Shown: positions 1-7,994, counted from the stretch's first letter. The stretch is DNA of 64,000 nucleotides from Streptomyces sp. 1331.2 (GCF_900199205.1 NZ_OBMJ01000001.1:4948501-5012500), one strand, 5' to 3'. A program made the numbers and translations. The notes: generated from the letters alone by a model not told the origin.

Positions 1-1
1 C

Positions 2-1408
2 GTCCAGGCCGAGCACGACCGGCTGGCCGACCTGCTGCGCCGGGCCGCCCTGCCCGTCTCGGCCATGGACTTCGAGAGCCAGCTGCGCCACTACGAGCCC
101 CGCCCCTACCAGGCCGACGGCCCGGGCGGAGCCGCCCCCGACGAGCCGGAACCCCGCTGGGTGGACTTCGCGCCCGCCGAGCCCGCCGCCGCCGACCCCG
201 AGGGCGGCCCGGCCCGCCGCCTGCTCGACTCCGGCTACCAGCGCGAACTGGCCCAGGCCCGGCTCACCCACCAGCGCGCCCTGCGCGAGTGGCGCACCCG
301 GCGGGCCGAGGCCGGCCGCCCGGCCGCCGACGAGTCCAGGCGCGCCCACGAGGCGGCCGAGGAGGCCCGCGCCCGCGCCGTCCGCGAGTACAACGACAGC
401 CTGGAGGAGTGCCGGCGGGCCTACCGGCTGGCCGAGCCGGCCGCCGTGGAGTCGCTGCTGGAGCGCGCCCTGGCCGCCGCCGAGACCGCCACCCAGGACC
501 TGCCCGCCCCCTGCCGGGCGGTCTTCCGCCCGCTCACCCGCACCGCCGTCCTGGACCTCGACCTCCCGCCGCTCGACCTGGTGCCCTCGCTCAGCGGCTA
601 CCGGCTCGACCCGGACGGCGAGATCCTTCCGGTGCCGCGTCCGCCGGCCGACCGGGCCACCGACTACCTGCGGCTGGTCGCCCGGCTCGCCCTGCGCGTC
701 CTGCAGGCCGCCGACGCCGTCGACACCGAGGAGATACTCGCCGGCGTCGTCCTCAACGGCTGGCTGCGCGAGCCCGGTACGGCCGAGCCGCTCTGCCTGG
801 TCAGCGTGGACGCCGACCGCGACGCGCTGGCCCGCACCCGGCTGCTGCCACCGGAGACCCCGTACGAGGAGCGCGACGACGAGGGCGTCTACGCCGACGC
901 CGAACAGGACGAGGCGCTGGTCCGGTTGCGTCAGCTCGGCGCCGCCGTCACCCCGGATCCGTACGAGCGGGCGGGCGTCGAGCCGGCCGCCCAGGCCGGG
1001 GCCGCCGTGCCGGCCGCACCCGACCTGTCCGCCAACGAGTTCGCCCAGCTGGTGCGCGACCTGCTCACCCGGGGCGGGCTGGCCGAGTGGAGCGTGCGGC
1101 TGCGCAGCCCGGCCGGGCTGGTCGCCACCGGCGAGGGCGCGCCGGGCAGCGCGCTGCCCGGCCGCTGGGTGGTCTGGGCCTCCCGGGGCGCCGCGCCGGT
1201 CACGGCGGAGCAGATCGCCACGCTGGCCGAGGCGGTCGGCGAGGAGTCCGCCGAGCGCGGCCTGCGGCTGACCACCGGGCACTTCACCGACGAGGCCCTG
1301 GACCTCACCGCCGAGGAGAGCCACCGGCACATCCACCTGGTCGACGGCGACGGCGTGCGCGAACTCGCCCGTACCCACCTCGGCCTGCCGCTCGCCGCCG
1401 GTCGCTGA
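2..1408 (+). CDS. Partial restriction-endonuclease-like (degenerate Mrr-type) protein
   Basis: The reading frame is open from base 2, so the window cuts off the true N-terminus; the ATG at 65 is internal. The visible part has an acidic/proline-rich stretch, then a long Arg/Ala/Glu-rich helical region (bases about 220-500) that probably forms a coiled coil, a middle domain, and a C-terminal domain (about 1034-1408) resembling the Mrr family. That domain has the NEFAQLVRDLL opening, the LRLTTGHFTDEAL segment matching the usual 'ailvTtg.fs..A' strand, and HLVDGDGVREL matching the usual 'LidG..L' end. The family normally has a catalytic Asp and a Q-x-K pair in the middle strands. Here the equivalent stretch reads RWVVWASRGA and I cannot find Q-x-K, so it may no longer cleave DNA. 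This could be a structural or nucleic-acid-binding relative. The family assignment is moderate. Confidence 0.6.
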   Translation, partial: VQAEHDRLADLLRRAALPVSAMDFESQLRHYEPRPYQADGPGGAAPDEPEPRWVDFAPAEPAAADPEGGPARRLLDSGYQRELAQARLTHQRALREWRTRRAEAGRPAADESRRAHEAAEEARARAVREYNDSLEECRRAYRLAEPAAVESLLERALAAAETATQDLPAPCRAVFRPLTRTAVLDLDLPPLDLVPSLSGYRLDPDGEILPVPRPPADRATDYLRLVARLALRVLQAADAVDTEEILAGVVLNGWLREPGTAEPLCLVSVDADRDALARTRLLPPETPYEERDDEGVYADAEQDEALVRLRQLGAAVTPDPYERAGVEPAAQAGAAVPAAPDLSANEFAQLVRDLLTRGGLAEWSVRLRSPAGLVATGEGAPGSALPGRWVVWASRGAAPVTAEQIATLAEAVGEESAERGLRLTTGHFTDEALDLTAEESHRHIHLVDGDGVRELARTHLGLPLAAGR

Positions 1409-1421
1409 TCGCCGACCGGCC

Positions 1422-1442
1422 GGTCGCCGGTCGCCGGTCGCC
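1422..1442. repeat. Three tandem copies of GGTCGCC
   Basis: Three perfect copies of the 7-base unit GGTCGCC follow the stop codon of the Mrr-like gene. The rest of 1443-1640 is GC-rich sequence in which I see no gene, promoter or clear terminator. Confidence 0.6.
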
Positions 1443-1650
1443 GGCCTCCGGCCGCTCGCCGACGTCCTCCGACCGCTCCCGCCCGGAGCTCACCCCGACA
1501 GCCCATCCGGCGGGCGTCCCGCCACGCCCGGACCGAGGCTGGGAAAGCGGGCCCCGGGCCGGGCCCGGCACCCCGGCCGAAGACCCTCGAACGGCCGTCC
1601 GGTACGGTCAGCGGTCGGCCCGGCCACGGGCGGATCCCAGGGGGAGAGGA

Positions 1651-1725
1651 ATGGGCAGAGCGCTCGGCAGACCACCCGGCAGCACCGGCCGTCCGGCCGC
1701 ACCCGCGGCGGAGGCGGCTCGATGA
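1651..1725 (+). CDS. Possible 24-residue leader peptide coupled to the ZIP gene
   Basis: A short frame starts at ATG 1651 directly after a purine-rich ribosome-binding sequence (GGGGAGAGGA, 1641-1650) and ends with TGA at 1723-1725. That stop overlaps the ATG of the ZIP transporter at 1722 in an ATGA arrangement typical of translational coupling. The predicted peptide is rich in Gly, Pro, Ala and Arg and shows no recognisable domain. It could be a leader peptide that sets ZIP translation. It could also be a chance frame, because the ZIP gene has its own GGAGG at 1710-1714. Confidence 0.35.
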   Translation: MGRALGRPPGSTGRPAAPAAEAAR

Positions 1726-2486
1726 CCGCCGTCCTGGTCGCCGCCGGGGCGTTCCTGATGACGTTGATCGGTGGCTTCGTCGCCCAGCGCACCGGAGACC
1801 GCCGCCACCTGGTGCTCGGCTTCGCCGCCGGACTGATGCTCGGCGTGGTCGCCTTCGACCTGCTGCCCGAGGCCATCCAGCAGGCGCCGGGCGAGGTCCA
1901 CGGCGTGCCGCAGGCGCTGCTGATGTTCGCGGCCGGCTTCCTCACCATCCACGTGGTCGAACGCGCGGTCGCCATCCACCGCGGCCACGAGGGCGAGTAC
2001 GCCGAGCACACCCACGGGCACCACCACGGGCACGGCCGCACCGCCGGTCACCAGGGCGTCGGGATGACCGCCGCGCTGGCCCTGGTCGGGCACAGCGTGA
2101 TGGACGGCTTCGCGATCGGCGCCGCCTTCCAGGCCGGCACCACGGTCGGCACCGTGGTGGCCATCGCGGTGGTCGCGCACGACTTCGCCGACGGCTTCAA
2201 CACGTACACGATCACCCGGCTGTACGGGAACAACCGGCGGCGGGCGCTGACCCTGCTCGCGGCGGACGCGCTGGCCCCGGTGTCCGGTGCCGCGATCACC
2301 CTGGCGTTCACCATCCCGGAGCACCTGCTCGGCCTCTACCTGGGCTTCTTCTCCGGCTTCCTGCTCTACCTGGCGACCTCCGACATCCTGCCCGAGGCCC
2401 ACAGCCCGCACCCCTCGCGCAGCACCCTGCTGTGCACCGTCGCCGGGGTCGGCCTCATGTGGCTGGTGATCGGCTTCGCCACCTGA
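1722..2486 (+). CDS. ZIP family divalent metal transporter
   Basis: The 254-residue product is a polytopic membrane protein of the ZIP (Zrt/Irt-like) family, which moves zinc, iron or related divalent cations into the cytoplasm. The length and about eight hydrophobic segments fit the family. A histidine-rich loop (HTHGHHHGHG, around residues 94-103) lies in the variable cytoplasmic loop between segments 3 and 4. The conserved metal-binding helices follow: HSVMDGFAIGAAF in segment 4 and HDFADGF in segment 5. The ATG at 1722 has GGAGG seven bases upstream. The gene may be coupled to a 24-codon leader frame. It converges on a LysR gene across an inverted repeat. The actual metal cannot be read from the sequence, and no Zur or Fur box is obvious. 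Confidence 0.85.
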   Translation: MTAVLVAAGAFLMTLIGGFVAQRTGDRRHLVLGFAAGLMLGVVAFDLLPEAIQQAPGEVHGVPQALLMFAAGFLTIHVVERAVAIHRGHEGEYAEHTHGHHHGHGRTAGHQGVGMTAALALVGHSVMDGFAIGAAFQAGTTVGTVVAIAVVAHDFADGFNTYTITRLYGNNRRRALTLLAADALAPVSGAAITLAFTIPEHLLGLYLGFFSGFLLYLATSDILPEAHSPHPSRSTLLCTVAGVGLMWLVIGFAT

Positions 2487-2550
2487 GGCCAGTCCCGACC
2501 GAGGCGAGCCCGTCCCGACCGAGGCGAGCCCGTCCCGACCGTGGCCTCAG
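2483..2550. repeat. Inverted repeat around two 20-bp direct repeats, shared 3' ends of ZIP and LysR genes
   Basis: Arms CTGAGGCCA (2483-2491) and TGGCCTCAG (2542-2550) are exact reverse complements and contain the stop codons of the two convergent genes. Between them lie two perfect copies of a 20-base unit (2492-2511 and 2512-2531) and nine bases of a third copy. The arms could pair as a bidirectional terminator, although the 50-base loop is long. Confidence 0.6.
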
Positions 2551-3452
2551 GCCCCCAGCCGCCCCCAGCACTCCCGCATCGAGGCCAGCGCCTCGGTGAT
2601 GGCCGGCCGCCGGGAGGCCTGGGACCGCCAGAGCGCGAACACCCGCCGGGTCGGCTCCGGCGTGACCGGGCGGGCGGCCACCCCGGGCGGCAGCGGCCCC
2701 CGCCCGAGCCTGGGCACCAGGCCCATCCCCAGCCCGGCCGCGACCAGCGCGATCTGCGTCTCGAACTCGTCGACCTGGTAGAGCACGTCCGGCTCCTCGC
2801 CGGCCTCGCGCATCATGCGGACCAGCCAGTCGTGGCAGATGTTCCCCGGCGGCACGCTGATCCAGCGCTGCCCGCGCAACCGCTCCACCGGCACCCGGTC
2901 GAGTGCGGCCAGCTCGTCGTCGACGGGCAGCAGCAGGTCCACCGGGTCGGTCCCGAGGTCCAGCCGGGAGACCCCGTCCTGCACCGGCAGCGGCACGGTC
3001 GGCCAGTCCTGCACCAGCGCCAGGTCCACCTCGCCCCGGGCCACCAGCTCGGCGGCCGGGTACGGATCGCGCTCCAGCAGCCGTACGTCCAGCTCCGGGC
3101 AGCGCCGCCGCAGATCGGCCAGCACCGCGGGCATCAGTCCGCGCGCGCCGGAGGGGAAGGCGGCGACCAGCAGCCGCCCGACCGCCTGGCCGCGCTGCTC
3201 CTCCAGCCGCACCTCCGCCTGCTCCACCAGCCCCAGTACGGTCTGTGCGGTGGCGGCCAGCTCCCGCGCCGCGTCGGTCAGCACCACACCGCGGCCCTGC
3301 CGTTCCAGCAGCACCGTCCGGGTCTCCCGCTCCAGCTTGGCGATCTGCTGCGAGATCGCCGAGGGCGTGAAGCCGAGCGCGGCCGCCGCCCCGCCGACCG
3401 AGCCGTGCACCGCCACCGCGTGCAGCGCCCGCAGGCGCCCCAGATCCATCAT
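2547..3452 (-). CDS. LysR family transcriptional regulator
   Basis: The 301-residue product has the standard LysR layout. An N-terminal winged helix-turn-helix covers residues 1-60 (LHAVAVHGSVGGAAAALGFTP then AISQQIAKLE), and a periplasmic-binding-protein-like effector domain covers about 90-290. It is divergently transcribed from the EamA transporter gene at 3526 with a 73-base AT-richer gap. This is the usual arrangement for a LysR protein controlling its neighbour, so the transporter is the most likely target (inference). The start at 3452 gives Met-Met; the second ATG at 3449 is equally possible. The co-inducer is unknown. Confidence 0.85.
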   Translation of the reverse strand: MMDLGRLRALHAVAVHGSVGGAAAALGFTPSAISQQIAKLERETRTVLLERQGRGVVLTDAARELAATAQTVLGLVEQAEVRLEEQRGQAVGRLLVAAFPSGARGLMPAVLADLRRRCPELDVRLLERDPYPAAELVARGEVDLALVQDWPTVPLPVQDGVSRLDLGTDPVDLLLPVDDELAALDRVPVERLRGQRWISVPPGNICHDWLVRMMREAGEEPDVLYQVDEFETQIALVAAGLGMGLVPRLGRGPLPPGVAARPVTPEPTRRVFALWRSQASRRPAITEALASMRECWGRLGA

Positions 3453-3525
3453 GCAGCGATACTAAAGTGTCCCCTTCAATATTCATCGCTGGTGCTACAC
3501 GGTCCGGCGCCGCCATGCTCGACCC

Positions 3526-4527
3526 ATGACCGCGACACCCACCGCCGCCCCGATCGGCACGAGCCCCGTGACCAGCAAGAACGGCATGAGTGCGCCGCAC
3601 ATCGCGCTGGCCGTCCTGGTGGCCGCGATCTGGGGCCTCAACTTCGTCCTCATCCACGTCGGCCTGGCGAACTTCCCGCCGCTGCTCTTCTGTGCGCTGC
3701 GGTTCGCCGTGGTCGCCGTCCCGGCGGTCTTCTTCGTCGGGCCGCCCAGGGTGGCCTGGCGCTGGGTGGTCGCGGTCGGCGTGGTGCTCGGGGTGGTCAA
3801 GTTCGGGCTGCTCTTCCTCGGCATGCACGCGGGGATGCCGGCCGGCCTCTCCTCGCTGGCGCTCCAGGGGCAGGCCGGCTTCACCGCCCTGTTCGCCGCC
3901 GTGCTGCTGCGCGAACGCCCCGGCGGCCGGCGGCTGGTGGGCCTGGCGATCGCCTTCGCGGGCATCGCGCTGTGCGCGTACGACCAGGGCGGGGGCGGCC
4001 CGCTCGGTGCCTTCGCCCTGGTCGTGCTGGCCGCCGTCGCCTGGGGGCTGGCCAACGTGCTGACCCGCAAGGCCGCGCCGCCGGACGCGCTGCGCTGGAT
4101 GGTCTGGGTCAGCGCCGTCCCGCCGCTGCCGCTGCTCTGCCTGTCCCTGCTGGTCGAGGGCCCGGAGGCGGACCTGCGGGCGCTGCGCGAGATCACTCCC
4201 GCCGGGCTCGGCGCGATCGGCTACGTCGGGCTGGTCTCCACCCTGCTGGGCTTCGTCGTCTGGAGCTTCCTGCTGCGCAGCTACGACGCCACGGCCGTGG
4301 CGCCCTACTCGCTGCTGGTGCCGGTGTTCGGGATGTCCTCGGCCTGGCTGCTGCTCGGCGAGCGGGTCAGCGCGACGGCCGCCGCGGCCGCGCTGCTGGT
4401 GATCGTCGGGATCGGGGTCACCGCGCTGCGTCCGGGGACGCCGAGCGCCGTGGCGGCCCGGCTGCGAGGAACCGCGCCTCGGCGGAGCGCAGCACTCGCA
4501 GCAGCACCTCCTCGTCCGCGGCACTGA
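3526..4527 (+). CDS. EamA/DMT family transporter
   Basis: The 333-residue membrane protein consists of two EamA repeats of about five helices each, the drug/metabolite transporter (DMT) fold. Helix 1 (residues about 25-45) carries the typical AAIWGLNFVLIHVGL pattern and the second repeat begins with LVVLAAVAWGLANVL. Members export amino acids, metabolites or drugs; the substrate cannot be told here. It is divergent from the LysR gene and probably under its control. The last 110 bases overlap the 3' end of the MarR gene on the other strand, and its C-terminal tail after the last helix is an Ala/Arg-rich extension that may reflect loss of an earlier stop codon. Confidence 0.85.
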   Translation: MTATPTAAPIGTSPVTSKNGMSAPHIALAVLVAAIWGLNFVLIHVGLANFPPLLFCALRFAVVAVPAVFFVGPPRVAWRWVVAVGVVLGVVKFGLLFLGMHAGMPAGLSSLALQGQAGFTALFAAVLLRERPGGRRLVGLAIAFAGIALCAYDQGGGGPLGAFALVVLAAVAWGLANVLTRKAAPPDALRWMVWVSAVPPLPLLCLSLLVEGPEADLRALREITPAGLGAIGYVGLVSTLLGFVVWSFLLRSYDATAVAPYSLLVPVFGMSSAWLLLGERVSATAAAAALLVIVGIGVTALRPGTPSAVAARLRGTAPRRSAALAAAPPRPRH

Positions 4528-5002
4528 CCTCGCCGAAGTACTCCTGCGCCACCTCGTCCCGGACCTGCCCGATCCGCTCCACCGCCGCCCGGCCGGCCTC
4601 GGTCAGCAGGATCCGCACCGCCCGCCGGTCGGCCGGGTCGGGGCTGCGCTCGACCAGGCCGGCCTCCTCCAGCGCGTCGACCACGGTGGTGGCCGAGCGC
4701 GGGGCGATGTGCAGCTTGTCGGCGAGGTCGCTCAGCCGCATCGCCCGGTCCGGCGTCTCGCAGCCGGGCACGTGGGCGAGCATGCGCAGTGCCCGGGCCT
4801 GGCCGGGGGTGATGCCGTACGGCTCCAGCCGCCAGCCGGTCTGCCGGCGGATCCGCTTGATCGCCCTGGTCATCGCGTCGGCCAGTTCGGCGGCGGTGCC
4901 GGGCGTACCTGAACCGGCCGGCACGCCGAGGGCGCCTGCGGTGCCCGGATTGCCGGACACGGGGGAGGGGTCCGCCGGATCGTCGGTCGGCGTGGTGGTC
5001 AT
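4418..5002 (-). CDS. MarR family transcriptional regulator
   Basis: The 194-residue product has a Pro/Thr/Gly-rich N-terminal tail of about 40 residues and then a MarR winged helix-turn-helix. The recognition region reads LSDLADKLHIAPRSATTVVDALEEAGLVERS, followed by the DRRAVRILLTEAG wing. The ATG at 5002 is preferred because GAGGAG lies about nine bases upstream; an in-frame ATG at 5032 has no such site. It is divergent from the DUF2218 gene, and the shared gap holds a near-perfect 21-bp palindrome that overlaps a predicted promoter, so autoregulation and control of the neighbour are likely (inference). Its 3' end overlaps the EamA gene by 110 bases in antisense. Confidence 0.85.
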   Translation of the reverse strand: MTTTPTDDPADPSPVSGNPGTAGALGVPAGSGTPGTAAELADAMTRAIKRIRRQTGWRLEPYGITPGQARALRMLAHVPGCETPDRAMRLSDLADKLHIAPRSATTVVDALEEAGLVERSPDPADRRAVRILLTEAGRAAVERIGQVRDEVAQEYFGEVSAADEEVLLRVLRSAEARFLAAGPPRRSASPDAAR

Positions 5003-5090
5003 CGGCGGTCTCCTCGGCAGGTGTCCGGCCAAGCGTAGCGACCGGGTCCGGGGCGCTCGGGCGGCGGCCGAGGAGGCTCCGGGAAATATG

Positions 5091-5120
5091 TTGAGCCTAA
5101 CTCAGTATCTGGGTTAGCGT
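5091..5120 (+). promoter_or_regulatory. Predicted promoter of the DUF2218 gene
   Basis: TTGAGC (5091-5096) and TAGCGT (5115-5120) are separated by 18 bases and fit the principal sigma factor consensus. They lie about 50 bases upstream of the ATG at 5169. The spacer contains the palindrome at 5097-5117. Confidence 0.5.
5097..5117. promoter_or_regulatory. Candidate MarR operator palindrome
   Basis: Arms CTAACTCAG (5097-5105) and CTGGGTTAG (5109-5117) flank a TAT centre and match as reverse complements at eight of nine positions. The element sits between the -35 and -10 hexamers of the predicted DUF2218 promoter and upstream of the divergent MarR gene, the usual position of a MarR binding site. 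Confidence 0.6.
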
Positions 5121-5168
5121 AGTCGCCAGTGAGGGGACCCTAAGTTCTCTCCCGACCCTGGAGCATCC

Positions 5169-5501
5169 ATGCCCATTTCCACCGCCCGCGTTGCCACCGA
5201 CCGCCCTGGCCGCTACGCCAAGCAGCTCGCCGCCCACATGGGGCGCAAGATCGAGGCCTCCTACTCCGAGGAGACCGGCCGCGGCACGCTGGTCTTCACC
5301 GCCGGCACCGCCACCCTGGAGGCGCAGCCCGACGCGCTGCTGCTCACCGTCGAGGGCGAGCGCGAGAACCTGCCCGGCCTGGAGGACGTCGTCGGCCGCC
5401 ACCTCGTCCGCTTCGGCGCCCGCGACGAACTCCTCATCGCATGGCAGCGCGACAACGGCGAGGCCGGCCTGGTTCACCGCAACGACGACCCCGAGGCCTG
5501 A
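5169..5501 (+). CDS. DUF2218 family protein
   Basis: This 110-residue soluble protein matches the DUF2218 family: a short N-terminal strand, ATDRPGRYAKQLAAHMGRK, a central strand pair ending GTLVFTAGTATLEA, and a C-terminal LEDVVGRHLVRFG helix before a WQR strand. The length is typical of the family. Its biochemical role is not established; relatives are often found near siderophore-interacting proteins or MarR regulators. It is divergent from a MarR gene and lies under a palindrome. Its last 28 bases overlap the 3' end of the PAP2 gene on the opposite strand. Confidence 0.8.
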   Translation: MPISTARVATDRPGRYAKQLAAHMGRKIEASYSEETGRGTLVFTAGTATLEAQPDALLLTVEGERENLPGLEDVVGRHLVRFGARDELLIAWQRDNGEAGLVHRNDDPEA

Positions 5502-6382
5502 CGCCCCCCGGCGCCCGGCCGGGGCAGCCACCGATCGAGCGCCCACAGCACCGACACCGCCAGGCACCAGGCGGCCACCACGTCCAACAGCCAGTGGAAG
5601 TCGCTCCACACCAGGCCCGCGCCCACCCCGACGGCCGTCAGCGCCGCGCCCGCCGCCAGCACCCGGGCGGCGCCCGGCCCCGCCACCCGGGCCAGCAGCA
5701 GGGCCGCCACCCCGTAGGAGATGGCCGCCGTCGCGGTGTGCCCGGACGGGTACCAGCCCCACTGCCCCGGCGTCAGCGGCTCGCCGAGCGGGCCCGGCCG
5801 GGCGAAGGCCGACTTCGCCGGGACCACCAGCAGCGGGATCAGCCCCGTCGTCAGCACCGCCACCGGGAGCGGCAGCCACCAACGAGACGCTCCGGCCCGA
5901 CGCCACCGCCAGGCGGCCAGCGCACCCGCCAGCAGCAGCACCGGGATCGCCGGGACGCTGCTGCCCAGGTCCGACAGGACGTGGCCGAGGCCGTCGAGCA
6001 GTGTGCTCGGGAACTCCCGCCGGACCGTGTGCACGGACCCGCGGACCCACCGGTCCACCCCGAGCAGCGGCCCGTCCACCACCACCTGCCAGGACACCAC
6101 CAGCAGCACCACCGCGGCCACCACCGGCACGGCCACCGACCGGGCCGCCCGGCCCGGGACGACGGACAGCCGCCCCGGAGCAGGGGGGAGAGCTCCGGGG
6201 CGGCTCTGATGATCGCCGTTCCGTGCGCCCCGGGGGGTGTGGGTCGGACGGTCGGTCGATCGGCCTTCGGTGTGCGCCGACCCTCGCGGGGCGGCCTGGT
6301 TGTCCTCGCGGGGCGCGCGCGGACCCGCCCCCGAGGACGGCTCCGCGGACGGCTCCGCCAATGGCTGAGGCTCGCTGTCCAT
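5474..6382 (-). CDS. PAP2 superfamily phosphatase, membrane bound
   Basis: This is a PAP2-type acid phosphatase, probably acting on lipid phosphates or undecaprenyl pyrophosphate at the outer face of the membrane. The three family motifs are present: K-x6-RP (KSAFARPGP is a slightly shortened form), PSGHT, and a third motif SDFHWLLDV with the catalytic His and Asp. About six transmembrane helices follow a hydrophilic Pro/Arg/Gly-rich N-terminus of about 80 residues. The frame is open to 6586, but I choose ATG 6382 because the upstream part is low-complexity. No Shine-Dalgarno sequence precedes it, while a TAGTGT hexamer ends eight bases upstream, so a leaderless start is possible. The gene lies downstream of gabT but is separated from it by a strong terminator. 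Confidence 0.75.
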   Translation of the reverse strand: MDSEPQPLAEPSAEPSSGAGPRAPREDNQAAPRGSAHTEGRSTDRPTHTPRGARNGDHQSRPGALPPAPGRLSVVPGRAARSVAVPVVAAVVLLVVSWQVVVDGPLLGVDRWVRGSVHTVRREFPSTLLDGLGHVLSDLGSSVPAIPVLLLAGALAAWRWRRAGASRWWLPLPVAVLTTGLIPLLVVPAKSAFARPGPLGEPLTPGQWGWYPSGHTATAAISYGVAALLLARVAGPGAARVLAAGAALTAVGVGAGLVWSDFHWLLDVVAAWCLAVSVLWALDRWLPRPGAGGRQASGSSLR

Positions 6383-6557
6383 CTGCGATGACACTACGTC
6401 AACAGCCCTTCCGCGCCGAGCGCCTTCAGCGATTCCGCACATCATCTTCACCCCGCGCCGGGCAACCTCGGAGGCGCCCCGTCGATCATGCCCGGCCGCC
6501 GCGGCGGCCCGCGCGCCGACCGCCGTACCAGGGCGTCCGCGCCCCCGCACACAACCG

Positions 6558-6594
6558 AACGGCCCGCGGGGACCAGAGGTCCCCACGGGCCGTT
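6558..6594 (-). terminator. Terminator downstream of gabT
   Basis: A 17-bp stem (6558-6574 with 6578-6594, one wobble pair) closes on a three-base AGA loop, 45 bases beyond the gabT stop codon. Streptomycete terminators often lack a U-tract, as here. Confidence 0.8.
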
Positions 6595-6638
6595 CAGCGC
6601 TGTCCGGACATCCCTCCGGCGGTCAGGTGGCGCCTGGA

Positions 6639-7994
6639 TCAGGCGGCGGTGACACCCTGGAGCGCGAAGGCGCCCTCGATGATGTCCAGACCCTCGTCGA
6701 GCAGGTGCTCCGGGATCACCAGCGGCGGCAGGAAGCGCAGCACGTTGCCGTAGGTACCGGCGGTGAGGACCACCAGGCCCTCGGCGTGGCAGGCCTTGGC
6801 CACGGCGGCGGTGAGCTCCGGGTTCGGCTCCTTGGAACCCGGCTTCACCAGCTCGATCGCGATCATCGCACCGCGGCCGCGGACCTCGCCGATCACCTCG
6901 AACTTCTCCTGCATCGCCCGCAGGCGGCCCAGCATGATCTCGCCGATCCGCTGCGCCTTGCCGTTGAGGTCCTGCTCCTTCATCGTCTCGATGGCGCCCA
7001 GCGCGGCGGCGCACGCCACCGGGTTGCCGCCGTAGGTGCCGCCCAGGCCGCCCGCGTGCGCGGCGTCCATGATCTCGGCGCGGCCGGTCACCGCGGCCAG
7101 CGGCAGACCGCCGGCGATGCCCTTGGCGGTGGTGATCAGGTCCGGGACGATGCCCTCGTCGTCACAGGCGAACCACTGGCCGGTGCGGCAGAAACCCGTC
7201 TGGATCTCGTCCGCGACGAACACGATGCCGTTCGCCTTCGCGTACTCCACGATCGCCGGCAGGAAGCCCTTGGCCGGCTCGATGAAGCCGCCCTCGCCCT
7301 GGATCGGCTCGATGATGATCGCCGCGACGTTCTCGGCGCCGATCTGCTTGTTGATGATGTCGATCGCCTGCGCGGCGGCCTCTGCGGCGCAGTTCTCCGC
7401 ACCCGTCAGCCAGCGGTAGGGGTAGGCCACCGGCACCCGGTAGATCTCCGGGGCGAACGGACCGAAGCCCTGCTTGTACGGCATGTTCTTCGCCGTCAGG
7501 CCCATGGTGAGGTTGGTGCGGCCGTGGTAGCCGTGGTCGAACACCACTACGGCGGTGCGCTTGGTGTACGCGCGGGCGATCTTCACCGCGTTCTCGACCG
7601 CCTCGGCGCCCGAGTTGAACAGCGCGGTGCGCTTCGCGTGGTCGCCCGGGGTCAGCTCGTTCAGCTGCTCGGCGACGGCCACGTAACCCTCGTACGGGGT
7701 CACCATGAAACACGTGTGGGTGAAGGCGGCCAGCTGCTCGGACGCCTTGGCCACCACGGCCTCGGCGCTGTTGCCGACGTTCGTCACGGCGATGCCGGAG
7801 CCGAAGTCGATCAGCGAGTTGCCGTCCACGTCCTCCAGCACACCGCCGTTGGCACGGGACACGTACACCGGCAGGGTGGTGCCGACGCCGGCCGCCACCG
7901 CACCCAGCTTGCGGGCCTGCAACTCCTGCGACTTCGGACCGGGGATCGCGGTGACCAGGCGGCGCTCCTGCGGGAGCGGCGTTGCGGCGCTCAT
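6639..7994 (-). CDS. gabT: 4-aminobutyrate aminotransferase
   Basis: The 451-residue product is a class III PLP-dependent aminotransferase of the GabT type, which moves the amino group of 4-aminobutyrate to 2-oxoglutarate and gives succinate semialdehyde and glutamate. Diagnostic segments are NSGAEAVENAVKIAR for PLP phosphate binding, FDHGYHGRT, IIEPIQGEGGF, FVADEIQTGFCRTG with the PLP-ring Asp, and TTAKGIAGGLPLA with the Schiff-base Lys. The ATG at 7994 has GGAG eight bases upstream; an earlier in-frame start lies in low-complexity sequence. The aldehyde dehydrogenase at 12197 would oxidise its product and the PucR-like protein at 10473 is the natural regulator, together forming a GABA-use cluster split over both strands. 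Confidence 0.92.
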   Translation of the reverse strand: MSAATPLPQERRLVTAIPGPKSQELQARKLGAVAAGVGTTLPVYVSRANGGVLEDVDGNSLIDFGSGIAVTNVGNSAEAVVAKASEQLAAFTHTCFMVTPYEGYVAVAEQLNELTPGDHAKRTALFNSGAEAVENAVKIARAYTKRTAVVVFDHGYHGRTNLTMGLTAKNMPYKQGFGPFAPEIYRVPVAYPYRWLTGAENCAAEAAAQAIDIINKQIGAENVAAIIIEPIQGEGGFIEPAKGFLPAIVEYAKANGIVFVADEIQTGFCRTGQWFACDDEGIVPDLITTAKGIAGGLPLAAVTGRAEIMDAAHAGGLGGTYGGNPVACAAALGAIETMKEQDLNGKAQRIGEIMLGRLRAMQEKFEVIGEVRGRGAMIAIELVKPGSKEPNPELTAAVAKACHAEGLVVLTAGTYGNVLRFLPPLVIPEHLLDEGLDIIEGAFALQGVTAA

